Of a DNA stretch of 52,950 bases, positions 20,695-28,600 are shown in pieces. Position 1 is the stretch's first letter, and every line of letters begins with the position of its first letter. Source of the stretch: Actinomyces oris (lineage in GTDB: Bacteria > Actinomycetota > Actinomycetes > Actinomycetales > Actinomycetaceae); the NCBI RefSeq assembly GCF_001929375.1, contig NZ_MSGO01000016.1:1-52950 (forward strand), written 5' to 3'. The notes beneath the pieces are model-generated. The model was not told the DNA's origin, made no database searches, and saw only the letters and a program-made list of their open reading frames with translations. A program made the position numbers and the translations under genes.

Positions 20695-21690
20695 TCAGCC
20701 GGCCTCGGGCTGGACGTAGCCGGCCTCGTCGTCCTCGAGGTCCCCCGTGGCTCCTGCGACGACGGCGGAACGCCCCAGGATGAGGGTGTAGGCCCACAGC
20801 AGCGCCAGCGCGCCGGCTCCGATGATGATCTTGGCCGGCCAGGCGATGGGGGCCGGAGTCACGAAGGCCTCAATGATTCCAGCAACAGCCAGGGCGGCGG
20901 TCAGGCCCACGGCCACCGTGATGAGGGCGCGCCCCTCGGCGGCCAGCGCGGCGGCGCGACTGCGAGGGCCGGGGACCAGCAAGGTCCAGAAGAGCTTGAG
21001 TCCGGCCGCGCCGGCGATGAAGATGCAGGTCAGCTCCAGCAGGCCGTGAGGCGAGATGAGCGAGAGGAACACGCCGAGCATGTCGTGGTCGGCCATGATC
21101 GCCCCGGCCCGTCCCACGGAGACGGCGTTCTGGTACAGCGTGTAGAACGGCAGGAACCCCGTGATCCCTCCGGCCACGCAGATCGCTGCGATGCGGGCGT
21201 TATTCGTCCACACCGCAGCGGCGAAGTCGGGGGCGGAGTACGTGGAGTAGTAGGACTCGAAGGCCTCATGGGCGTAGGTGTCCAGCTTCTCGGGGCTGCC
21301 CAGAGCGGCCATGGCCTCAGGACTGCGCAGGGTCCACACCCCCACCACCAGCGCCAGGGCGATCTCGGCAACCATGACCCCGCAGGTCCACCATCGGATG
21401 CGGTACAGGGCCGCGGGCACGGACTGGAGAACGAAGCGGCGCACCGAGCGGCTCCGCACCTCCCGTGTTCCGGTCAGGCGGCCACGAGCCGCGGCCACTC
21501 GGGAGGACAGCTCGGCGATGAGCTGGGGATCCGGTGCGGCCGAGCGCACCCGCGACAGATGGCGGGCACAGGTGCGGTAGAGAGCCACGAGCTCATCGGT
21601 CTCAGCCCCGCTGAGGTGGCCGCGCCCCACGAGCACGTCGAGACGTTCCCACTGATCGCGGTGCGCCGCGGAGAAGGCATCAAGATCCAC
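20695..21690 (-). CDS. stage II sporulation protein M family membrane protein
   Basis: 331-residue membrane protein of the SpoIIM family (PF01944). A cytoplasmic N-terminal helical region (1-100, LVALYRTCARHLSRV) is followed by about five to six transmembrane helices, with a conserved extracellular segment around TNNARIAAICVAGG and the loop LISPHGLLELTCIF. This organism type does not sporulate; in actinobacteria the gene travels with RDD, MoxR and DUF58 genes (for example Rv3692-Rv3695 in Mycobacterium). Start GTG 21690 lies only 14 bases from the divergent RDD start. A role in membrane-protein organisation is inference. Confidence 0.88.
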   Translation of the reverse strand: MDLDAFSAAHRDQWERLDVLVGRGHLSGAETDELVALYRTCARHLSRVRSAAPDPQLIAELSSRVAAARGRLTGTREVRSRSVRRFVLQSVPAALYRIRWWTCGVMVAEIALALVVGVWTLRSPEAMAALGSPEKLDTYAHEAFESYYSTYSAPDFAAAVWTNNARIAAICVAGGITGFLPFYTLYQNAVSVGRAGAIMADHDMLGVFLSLISPHGLLELTCIFIAGAAGLKLFWTLLVPGPRSRAAALAAEGRALITVAVGLTAALAVAGIIEAFVTPAPIAWPAKIIIGAGALALLWAYTLILGRSAVVAGATGDLEDDEAGYVQPEAG

Positions 21691-21704
21691 GCAAGGAGTC
21701 TGTC

Positions 21705-22586
21705 ATGATGGCCGCATCGCCCACATCCTCCGAGCGAATGATCGAGCCCGAGCTGCTCATCACCGGTGAGGCAGTCGCCCTGGACATCACCCCGGCAACG
21801 GTCGCCAATCGCATGGTCTCGGGGCTCATCGACTACACCGTCTACGCCCTGGGGGCAGGACTGTCCGTGCTCGTGGTGATGGGACTGGTCATCGCCGACG
21901 GCTCGGACCTCGCTGAGAACCTCGCCTTCCTCCAGGCGCTGCTGTCCCTGGTCGCCCTGGCCTGGATGGTCGTCATCCCCCTGCTCGTCGAGCTCCTCAG
22001 CCGAGGCCGGAGCCTGGGCCGCATGGTGACCGGGGCCCGAGTGGTGCGCGACGACGGCGGGGCCGTCAGGCTGCGCCACTGCCTGGTGCGCACGCTGCTG
22101 GCCGTCGTCGAGATCTGGGGCACCTGGGCCGTACCGGCCCTGTGCGCCAGCATCGTCTCCAAGCGGGGGAAGAGGTTCGGGGACATGCTGGCCGGCACCT
22201 ACGTGGTTCGGGAGCATCACCGCTCCCACACGGCGCCACCGCTGCTCATGCCCCCCGAGCTGGCCCAGTGGGCGGCGGGCACGGACCTGAGAGCCCTGCC
22301 CGGCAACCTGAGCCTGACGGCGCGCACCTTCCTGCAACGCGCCTCCTCCCTCGTGCCCGTCTCCCGCCACCAGCTGGGGCTGGAGCTGGCCTCTCAGGTC
22401 CAGGGATACGTCTCTCCCCCGCCTCCCGCGGGCACGCACCCCGAACGGTTCCTCGCCGCGGTCCTCACCGAGCGGCGCAACCGTGAGCTGGTGCTGGAGA
22501 GCCGCAACCGCCGGCTGGAGGAGGATGTGCTCCGAGACATGGCCCGTCCGCCCTATGAGGTGGGCCAAGAGACTCGACGACGCTGA
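21705..22586 (+). CDS. RDD family membrane protein
   Basis: 293 residues. The RDD domain (about 28-165) begins VANRMVSGLIDYTVYALG and contains the conserved RSLGRMVTGARVVR and the loop GKRFGDMLAGTYVV; three transmembrane helices are visible. The C-terminal 110 residues are cytoplasmic and helical (ERFLAAVLTERRNRELVLES). Either ATG 21705 or 21708 could start; AAGGAG lies about 7-10 bases upstream. Its promoter must lie within the SpoIIM coding sequence or be shared. RDD proteins are implicated in transport in some bacteria; here the link is to the MoxR/DUF58 group by position. Confidence 0.9.
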   Translation: MMAASPTSSERMIEPELLITGEAVALDITPATVANRMVSGLIDYTVYALGAGLSVLVVMGLVIADGSDLAENLAFLQALLSLVALAWMVVIPLLVELLSRGRSLGRMVTGARVVRDDGGAVRLRHCLVRTLLAVVEIWGTWAVPALCASIVSKRGKRFGDMLAGTYVVREHHRSHTAPPLLMPPELAQWAAGTDLRALPGNLSLTARTFLQRASSLVPVSRHQLGLELASQVQGYVSPPPPAGTHPERFLAAVLTERRNRELVLESRNRRLEEDVLRDMARPPYEVGQETRRR

Positions 22587-22590
22587 GGCT

Positions 22591-22615
22591 CCCCGTACTC
22601 GTTCCCGGAACGGGG
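22591..22615. terminator. possible convergent terminator after the RDD gene
   Basis: CCCCGT (22591-22596) pairs with ACGGGG (22610-22615), enclosing a second short palindrome CGTTCC-c-GGAACG (22600-22612). Short and without a T-run, so only suggestive. Confidence 0.35.
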
Positions 22616-22644
22616 CATCCGGGCCGGGACAGGGGCGTGCCGCC

Positions 22645-22881
22645 TCATCGGCGCGGGTCGGGCGCGGGAGCGCGCGATGCCTCGTGAATCAGGAGGATCG
22701 GCACGCCGTCGCGCACCGGAAAGGCCAGCCCCGTGCTCCGGGAGACCAGCGTCGGGCGACCGGCCTCGTCGACGCCGTCAACGAGCTCGTCGCCGCTCAG
22801 CGGGCAGCGCAGGGCGGACCGCAGCCCCGAGGGGAGGACGCCACTGCGCTCGGGCACGGGTACGTCGTCCGACCGGCTCAT
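22645..22881 (-). CDS. Trm112-like small protein
   Basis: 78 residues with the family core LRSALRCPLSGDELVDG and LAFPVRDGVPILLIHEA. Trm112-type proteins normally hold a zinc with CPxC pairs and act as partners of methyltransferases. Here only one cysteine remains in the first motif and the second pair is absent, so zinc binding is doubtful. ATG 22881 overlaps the DUF3499 stop as ATGA. Confidence 0.82.
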   Translation of the reverse strand: MSRSDDVPVPERSGVLPSGLRSALRCPLSGDELVDGVDEAGRPTLVSRSTGLAFPVRDGVPILLIHEASRAPAPDPRR

Positions 22882-23312
22882 GCGTCGCCCTTCTGTCCGC
22901 GCAGGACCCGCAGGTGCCCGCGCCGCAGGATCTCGTCCTCGGCGATCTCCGGCGGGGGCGGCAGCGGGGCCGTCAGGGAGGCCGGCATGATCCCGCCGGG
23001 GCGGGGCCGGTGCTCGGCCGGCGAGACGACCGGGCGCGGGGCGCGAGAGGCCTCACGAACGGCGTCGGCCAGGGCCAGGAGGTCGTCCTCGCTGGGTGGC
23101 GCCGGCTCGAACTCGGTGGCCAGGCGGATGATCTGCCAACCCCTCGGGGCCGTGAAGGAGGAGACGTGCTTATCGCACAGGTCATAGGCCTCGGGCTGGG
23201 CCTCGGTGGCCAATGGTCCCAGCACGATGGTGGAGTCCGCGTAGACGGAAGTCAGAGTGGCCACGGCTGGGCGCTCGCAGCCGGGCTTGCGGCAGTGTCG
23301 GACTCTTCTCAC
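22878..23312 (-). CDS. DUF3499 family protein
   Basis: 144-residue actinobacterial protein (Rv3258c-like). The N-terminus has a zinc-ribbon-like pattern, C7 and C12 then C46 and H49 (RHCRKPGCERPA; YDLCDKH), followed by PRGWQIIRLATEF; the rest is Pro-rich and charged. Start is GTG 23312, preceded directly by TAACCT and 6 bases with no ribosome-binding site, which suggests a leaderless transcript. It is coupled to the Trm112-like gene and diverges from the metallopeptidase-family gene, the same neighbours as in mycobacteria (Rv3258c and Rv3259). Function unknown. Confidence 0.88.
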   Translation of the reverse strand: MRRVRHCRKPGCERPAVATLTSVYADSTIVLGPLATEAQPEAYDLCDKHVSSFTAPRGWQIIRLATEFEPAPPSEDDLLALADAVREASRAPRPVVSPAEHRPRPGGIMPASLTAPLPPPPEIAEDEILRRGHLRVLRGQKGDA

Positions 23313-23318
23313 GCTCGC

Positions 23319-23324
23319 AGGTTA
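23319..23324 (-). promoter_or_regulatory. -10 box for leaderless DUF3499 mRNA
   Basis: TAACCT on the minus strand is separated by 6 bases from the GTG start at 23312. In actinobacteria a TAnnnT box at this distance places the transcript start on the start codon itself. Confidence 0.55.
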
Positions 23325-23359
23325 CCGTGCCGTTGCCCGCCGGTCATCCAGACGCCGCC

Positions 23360-23365
23360 TAGGCT
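23360..23365 (+). promoter_or_regulatory. -10 box for leaderless metallopeptidase-family mRNA
   Basis: TAGGCT is separated by 7 bases from GTG 23373, and no Shine-Dalgarno sequence lies between. It mirrors the box of the divergent DUF3499 gene 35 bases away. Confidence 0.5.
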
Positions 23366-23372
23366 GGCCGAT

Positions 23373-23849
23373 GTGACCGACCTGTTCCCCTTCTCGCCCG
23401 GGCGGATTCCCCCGCGATCCGCCACTGCACCGGGGCGGCGCCCGAGCAGTCGTCGTGACCGTCACGGCCGGGGGCTGCGCGGTCCGCTCCTGCCGCCGAA
23501 CCTGCCGGCCTGGCGCACCCGCGCCGAGCGCTTCGACGAGCTCGTCGTGGACGCGGCCCAGGACCTGGCCAGACGCTGGCCGTCGGTGGATCAGATCCAG
23601 TTCGCCGTCGAGGAGGTCCCGCCCTCGGATCCGGCGCCCTGGGAGCGCTCGGTCGTGCTGGGACGCGGCTTCACCGCGGAGCCTCGCGCGGGACTGCCGG
23701 CGCGCGTGGTCATCTACCGGCGACCGGTGGCCTCCCGGGCCACGAACGAGGCCGAGCTGGCCGACCTGGTGCACCGTGTCGTCGTCGAGCAGGTGGCCCT
23801 CATGCTGGGACGCCGACCCGAGGAGATCGATCCGGGTTCGGCGCTGTGA
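23373..23849 (+). CDS. metallopeptidase family protein (degenerate active site)
   Basis: 158 residues of the zincin-like family found beside DUF3499 in actinobacteria (Rv3259 type). After a basic N-terminus (1-50) comes the conserved block RTRAERFDELVVDAAQDLARR and the C-terminal helix LVHRVVVEQVALMLG. At the place of the HExxH zinc motif the sequence reads HRVVVEQ, so the catalytic glutamate and second histidine are missing, apparently a feature of this subfamily; peptidase activity is doubtful. Start GTG 23373 is chosen because of a TAGGCT box 7 bases upstream (leaderless); no other good start precedes the conserved part. Confidence 0.78.
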   Translation: MTDLFPFSPGRIPPRSATAPGRRPSSRRDRHGRGLRGPLLPPNLPAWRTRAERFDELVVDAAQDLARRWPSVDQIQFAVEEVPPSDPAPWERSVVLGRGFTAEPRAGLPARVVIYRRPVASRATNEAELADLVHRVVVEQVALMLGRRPEEIDPGSAL

Positions 23850-23862
23850 ACCGTCGGCGCGC

Positions 23863-23923
23863 TTCTTCGAGCCGGGCGGATTTCGCGAAGCCCTACCGTT
23901 TTTCCGCCCGGCTACGCGAAGAA
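23863..23923. terminator. strong convergent terminator
   Basis: TTCTTCG plus AGCCGGGCGGA (23863-23880) pairs with TCCGCCCGGCT (23903-23913) and, after a 3-base bulge, CGAAGAA (23917-23923): an 11-bp perfect inner stem and a 7-bp outer stem around a 22-base loop containing a short T-run. It lies between the metallopeptidase-family gene and the DUF5719 gene. Confidence 0.7.
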
Positions 23924-23961
23924 TGCCCGGTTGGGTGAGAAGAACGAGAAGGAGGCGTGCG

Positions 23962-25665
23962 TCAGTCCAGCAGGATGCGACGCTGGGCCTGAACGGTGGC
24001 GTCGGGCTGAGCCGGCACCGTGGAGATGAGCGTCCCGGCCAGGTCTCCGCCGGCCTGCGCGGTCACGATGGTGGCGGCGGCCAGGCCGCTGGCGGCGCGC
24101 GAGGTCCCCGACGAGCCCTCCTGGCCGGCCGCGCTCAGGCGGAGGGCGGCGACCTTGTCCGGCACCTCGACGACGACGGAGGCGCCCTTGACGACCTTGA
24201 CGTCCTGCTTCCAGGAGCCGTCGAGGGAGGACAGGGTGACTGAGGTGGTCTCACCGCTGTTGGCCACGGCGACCGCCGAGCTCAGGGAGGCCGCGCGCGG
24301 CACCGCCAGCAGGCCGGAGTCCGCGGCTCCCGGCAGCGCGGCCTGCGCCCACGCCTGGTCGTGGACGAGGGCCTTGGAGCGCGCGGGGTACTCACCACCG
24401 CTGCGCACCACGCGGACGGCGGCTCCCACCGGCGCACTCGAGGTGACCTGCACGCCGTAGGTGCCCGCGGGCACGCCGGCCAGCTGGATGTCGAAGACGG
24501 AGCCGGCGTCGATGGTCACGGACTGCGCCCCGCTCAGTGGACGGGCCCCGTCCTTGCCGAGCATGGTCACCGACACGGTCGCCGGGGCCGCTCCGGGGTT
24601 GACGATGCGCACGGCCGGGGTGTCGGAGGAGTCGGCGCCGGTCTTGGCATCGGGAACCTCGCCCTGTGCGGCGGGCTCGACGATCTCCACGCCGGGGATC
24701 ACGAGGTCGGTGGCCGGGGCGGCTCCCGGGGTGATGACGTCGGTGCCGGCGGGGGTCTCCCCGTCGAGGGACTCGGTGACGAGCGCGGGCACCACGGAGC
24801 CGCCGTCGGCCTCGACGGATACGGCGATGCGCGGGTCCTGGCTGCCCTTCGTCTCCAGGGCCAGGGAGGAGGAGCCGCCGGCGGGCACAGTGATCTCCCC
24901 GTTGCTGGGCAGGCTGAGTCTGCCGATGGAACCGTAGAGGGTGACCTTCGCGGTGGCGGGGGTGACGCCGGGGTTGACCAGCCGCAGCTCGGCCGACGAG
25001 CCCGCTGCGATGGATCCGCCCACGATCCAGGACATGGCGGCCGGCTGGGTGCAGGGGGCGGCGGTGAGACCGCGCAGGTCACCGCTCTTGACCAGAGTCG
25101 TCACCGCCCCGACGGCGTTGGCCACCTGGCCGTCCGCGGGCACGAGGGTGAGGATGCCGCCCTCGGCGGTGTTCGTGGAGGTGGCGGTGTCGGTGGGGAT
25201 GGTCCGACCCGCGTAGGTGGCCGACTGGGCGGTCCCGGCTCCCTTCGCCGGAACGATGGCGGTGGTGGACTCCATGGCGCCGACGTCGGTGCCCCGCAAC
25301 GTGTTGGTGGGCGCGTGCGGGCACACGTATGTGGTGGCGCCTCCGGGCTGGGCCAGGCTCAGGGCCTGCAGCTGCGGGGTCGGCGTGGTCGGCGCGGCGT
25401 GCCCCCACCAGGTGACGCCTCCGACAGCGGCGGCGAGCGCGAGCGAGGTCAGGACGCCGGCGCCGCGAGCGACTGTCCGCCCCAGCGACCGGCGGTGCCG
25501 CCTGGTGCTGGCAGAGCTCCTCCGACGCTTCGTGGGAGTGGTGTCGGTCTCGTCCTCGGCCAGTTCCGGGTCCGGGCTCGCCGACTCGTGCTGCGGGGTC
25601 TGGGGCTCGGACTTCTCCCGTGAGTCCTGCTGGCTGTCGGCGTCGTCCTGACGGGGCCGGGTCAT
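23962..25665 (-). CDS. DUF5719 family membrane-anchored protein
   Basis: 567 residues. A charged cytoplasmic N-terminus (1-65, rich in Glu/Asp then Arg) precedes one transmembrane helix (about 68-88, GVLTSLALAAAVGGVTWWG); the remaining 480 residues are extracytoplasmic and beta-rich, with repeated Val/Thr/Gly strands and one pair of cysteines near 114 and 201 that could form a disulfide. DUF5719 proteins occur in actinobacteria downstream of large GT2 membrane glycosyltransferases. The ATG overlaps the stop of that gene (ATGA), so the pair is probably made as a unit, and this protein may assist glycan transfer outside the membrane (inference). Confidence 0.85.
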   Translation of the reverse strand: MTRPRQDDADSQQDSREKSEPQTPQHESASPDPELAEDETDTTPTKRRRSSASTRRHRRSLGRTVARGAGVLTSLALAAAVGGVTWWGHAAPTTPTPQLQALSLAQPGGATTYVCPHAPTNTLRGTDVGAMESTTAIVPAKGAGTAQSATYAGRTIPTDTATSTNTAEGGILTLVPADGQVANAVGAVTTLVKSGDLRGLTAAPCTQPAAMSWIVGGSIAAGSSAELRLVNPGVTPATAKVTLYGSIGRLSLPSNGEITVPAGGSSSLALETKGSQDPRIAVSVEADGGSVVPALVTESLDGETPAGTDVITPGAAPATDLVIPGVEIVEPAAQGEVPDAKTGADSSDTPAVRIVNPGAAPATVSVTMLGKDGARPLSGAQSVTIDAGSVFDIQLAGVPAGTYGVQVTSSAPVGAAVRVVRSGGEYPARSKALVHDQAWAQAALPGAADSGLLAVPRAASLSSAVAVANSGETTSVTLSSLDGSWKQDVKVVKGASVVVEVPDKVAALRLSAAGQEGSSGTSRAASGLAAATIVTAQAGGDLAGTLISTVPAQPDATVQAQRRILLD

Positions 25666-28600
25666 GAGGCCATCTCCTTTCCGCGTCGCAGGGGCAGTGC
25701 CGCCACCAGGGTCAGGGCCCAGACGGCCCAGATCGTGTAGGTCGCGGCGGCGGTGGACGTACGGGTGTGGGTGATCACCAGCTCCCCGCCCTCGGAGCCG
25801 ACGGTGAAGGCCTGCTTCCAGCTGCCGTCCGATGCGGGAACCGTGGTGGCCTCGAGACGCCTGCCATCGAGGGTGGCGCGCCAGCCGGCGTCGGAGCGCT
25901 CCACCATGACGAGGGTACGGGGGCCCGATCCGGCGGGGATACGGGTGCGGGTTCCCGAACCGGTACCGGTGGAGGCGACCGGGGTGACCTCACCACCGGC
26001 GTCGACAAGGCTCAGGCGGGCCGAGTCGGGGTGCGCCGAGGACGTGACCCGCCAGGAGTTGCCCGAGGCGGTCTGGGCGAGCTGCTCCAGTCCCGGCGTC
26101 GAGGCCAGGCCCACGCGGGCCTCGGCGGTGACGGAGTCGCTCTCCTTGTCGTCGAGCAGGACGACGGCGATGCCGTGGGCCGCCAGGGCGTCGGCGGCCC
26201 CCTTGTCCTGGCCGGCGGTGGCGCGGGTGACGATCTGGGCGAGCTCGGCGTCAGCCGGGTCGTCCAGGACGAGGGCCTGGGTGGCGGAGGAGGCGCTGCG
26301 TTTGGTCCCCGGGCCGTTCTTGGCCGGCTTGAGTCCGGGATCGGCCAGTGCCGCTGCGCCGCGGGTGCGCGCCTTGACGTTGACCGCTCCGGGCAGGACG
26401 TCGCTGACCTGGGTGCCGGGCCCGCGCCAGATGGTGGCTTGGAGCCCCTGAGGTGTCGAGGTCAGTCTGAGGACTCTTCCGGCCGCCTGAGACCCCTGGA
26501 ACTGCCCGGCGATGAGGGGGATCTGCTGGGGCGTGGAGTGCAGAACCAGGACCTGCGGGTTGCTGCCGCGGTGGGCCTGGTAGGACCAGACGCCACCGAT
26601 CACCACCGGGGCGAGCAGGACGAGGCAGGCCGCGGTCGTGAAGGCCGCCCTGAGGCGGCGCGACCCCCTGCGCCTCACCGTGGAGTCAGCGGCCGTGGAG
26701 GACGTCGCGTCGGTCTCCTTCCGCCTCCTGCGCTCCAGTGCTCGACGGCCGCCCCGGGACCGCTGTGCGATGAGGGCCCAGATGGTCTCACCGGCAGTCA
26801 GGGCCGCCGCGAGGAAGCCGCTCAGCGCCAAGGAGAGACCGGCCCCGGACCATCCGTTGACGGGAGCCAGGCCGCCTCCGGCGACGTCCGGCCCCAGCCC
26901 GGTCGGGGTGCGCAGGCTGAGCCCTGCCAGGATGAGCCCGCCCAGGGCCAGGAGGATGCCGGTGCGGGCCACCCGGACGCGCCGGGAGACGAAGAGACCG
27001 ACGACGCCGAGGGCCGGGACCAGCGCGAGCAGTACCCGCAGCAGGGCGCTCAAGGCCCCCGAGGACGTGAGGGCGCCCAGGTCCACCGGGGAGCCGACCA
27101 GCAGATCGAGGCTGCTGGGCGCCGGTACGGAGACGGGCAGGCCGATGTCGGTCAGCAGCAGCCGGACCCCCTCGGCCCATCCTGCGCTCCGGCCCAGGCG
27201 CCAGGCGCCCCACCAGGCCGGGGCGGCGGTGGCCAGCATGGGTACCAGGGTGAGGACGAGCTTGAACCCGCGTCGTGTGGTCACCGACAGCAGCAGGACG
27301 ATGACGGCCAGCACGGCGGCGGTGGCCGGGACGGCCGCAACGACGACGCTCAGCAGCAGTCCTGCGACTGCGGCGGCCGTCGCCGACCCGTAGCCGTACT
27401 TCTCGGTGGAGGGCAGGTCGACCTCGGCCTCACCGCCGTCATGAGCGCCATCGTCCGGGGCGTCATCCGGGGCGGGGGTCTGCTCAGCAGCCCCATCCTG
27501 GGAGGTCTCGGAATCGCCCGCAGAGTCCTCAGCGTCCGCAGTGTCCTCAGCGTCCTTGGCGTTGTCGGCCTTCGACTCGGCCTGCGCCTCCTCATCCAGG
27601 TGGGCGAGGTCGGTGACCTTCTCGGTGGAGAAGCGGTCGAGCTCGGCGCGCTCCTCGTCGGTGAGCAGATGGGCACCCACCAGCCCGGACAGAACGAGGT
27701 CCCGCCGGTCGGCGCCCACGGCGCGGGCCAGGGCCAGCAGCGCCCAGGGAAGAACGAGGTGGACCAGGAGAGCGCCGAGGCGCCCCTGGCCCACGGCGAG
27801 CAGGAGAGTGGGAGACAGGGCCCATACGAGTGCCGCCCAGGCCCGCAGCGCCACCTTCCGGGTCATCGTGCCCGCGGCGAACCAGGCCCCCAGCGCCGCC
27901 AGGGGCACGGCCAGGAGCACCAGGGCGCTGATGAGCGCACTGGTCTCCAGCCCCACCAGCTGTCCCAGCGCCGCCGGCACGGCCAGAATGGCCAGCAACG
28001 GGGTGACGCCGCCCGGGTAGCCGTCCGCGGTGGAGATCCAGGTGCTCCAGGCGGTGTCCCACATCTGACGCCAGTCGTCGCTGAACAGGGGCAGGGCCCC
28101 ACCGGTGATGGAACGGGTGAGCAGCAGCCGGGACAGACCGTAGGTGCTCAGCGCCAGGACCAGCACCATGACCGCGCTCAGGGTGTGGCGCCGGCTGCGG
28201 GCCAGTGCGGCGAGCTCGCGCAGCTCGAGCTCGCTGGGGGCCGCCGCTCGGGCGCGACGCTCGCGCTCCTGGCGGGTGCGGTCACGGCGCACCCCGCGGA
28301 TCTCGGCCGGCGTGACGTAGAGACGCCCCAGTGCGGATACAGGCGCCTTGGTGTGCTGGGCGAGCCGGCGCCTGGCGGCTCTGACCCGTCGACCACGTCC
28401 GGCCACGGCCAGAGCCGCACCGAGCTCGTCGCGGGCCAGCGCCGGAGCCTTGGAGGCCAGGCGCCACACGAAACGCATCAGTCCGAGAACGACGAACCAG
28501 GTCAGCAGCAGGCCGATGGGCCGGGTGGAGAAGGCCGCCCAGTTGGTGAGCTGGGCGCTGCGCCGGGCCCGGAAGGACCTCTCCGGGTCGGGCTCGGGGA

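Noticed and set aside
19402-21708. 768-codon plus-strand open frame
   Set aside because: Spans DUF58 in another frame and SpoIIM antisense; no domain.
26700-26790. Frameshift or fusion point in the 1323-residue glycosyltransferase
   Set aside because: The frame, membrane pattern and codon bias continue smoothly on both sides; no evidence of a break.
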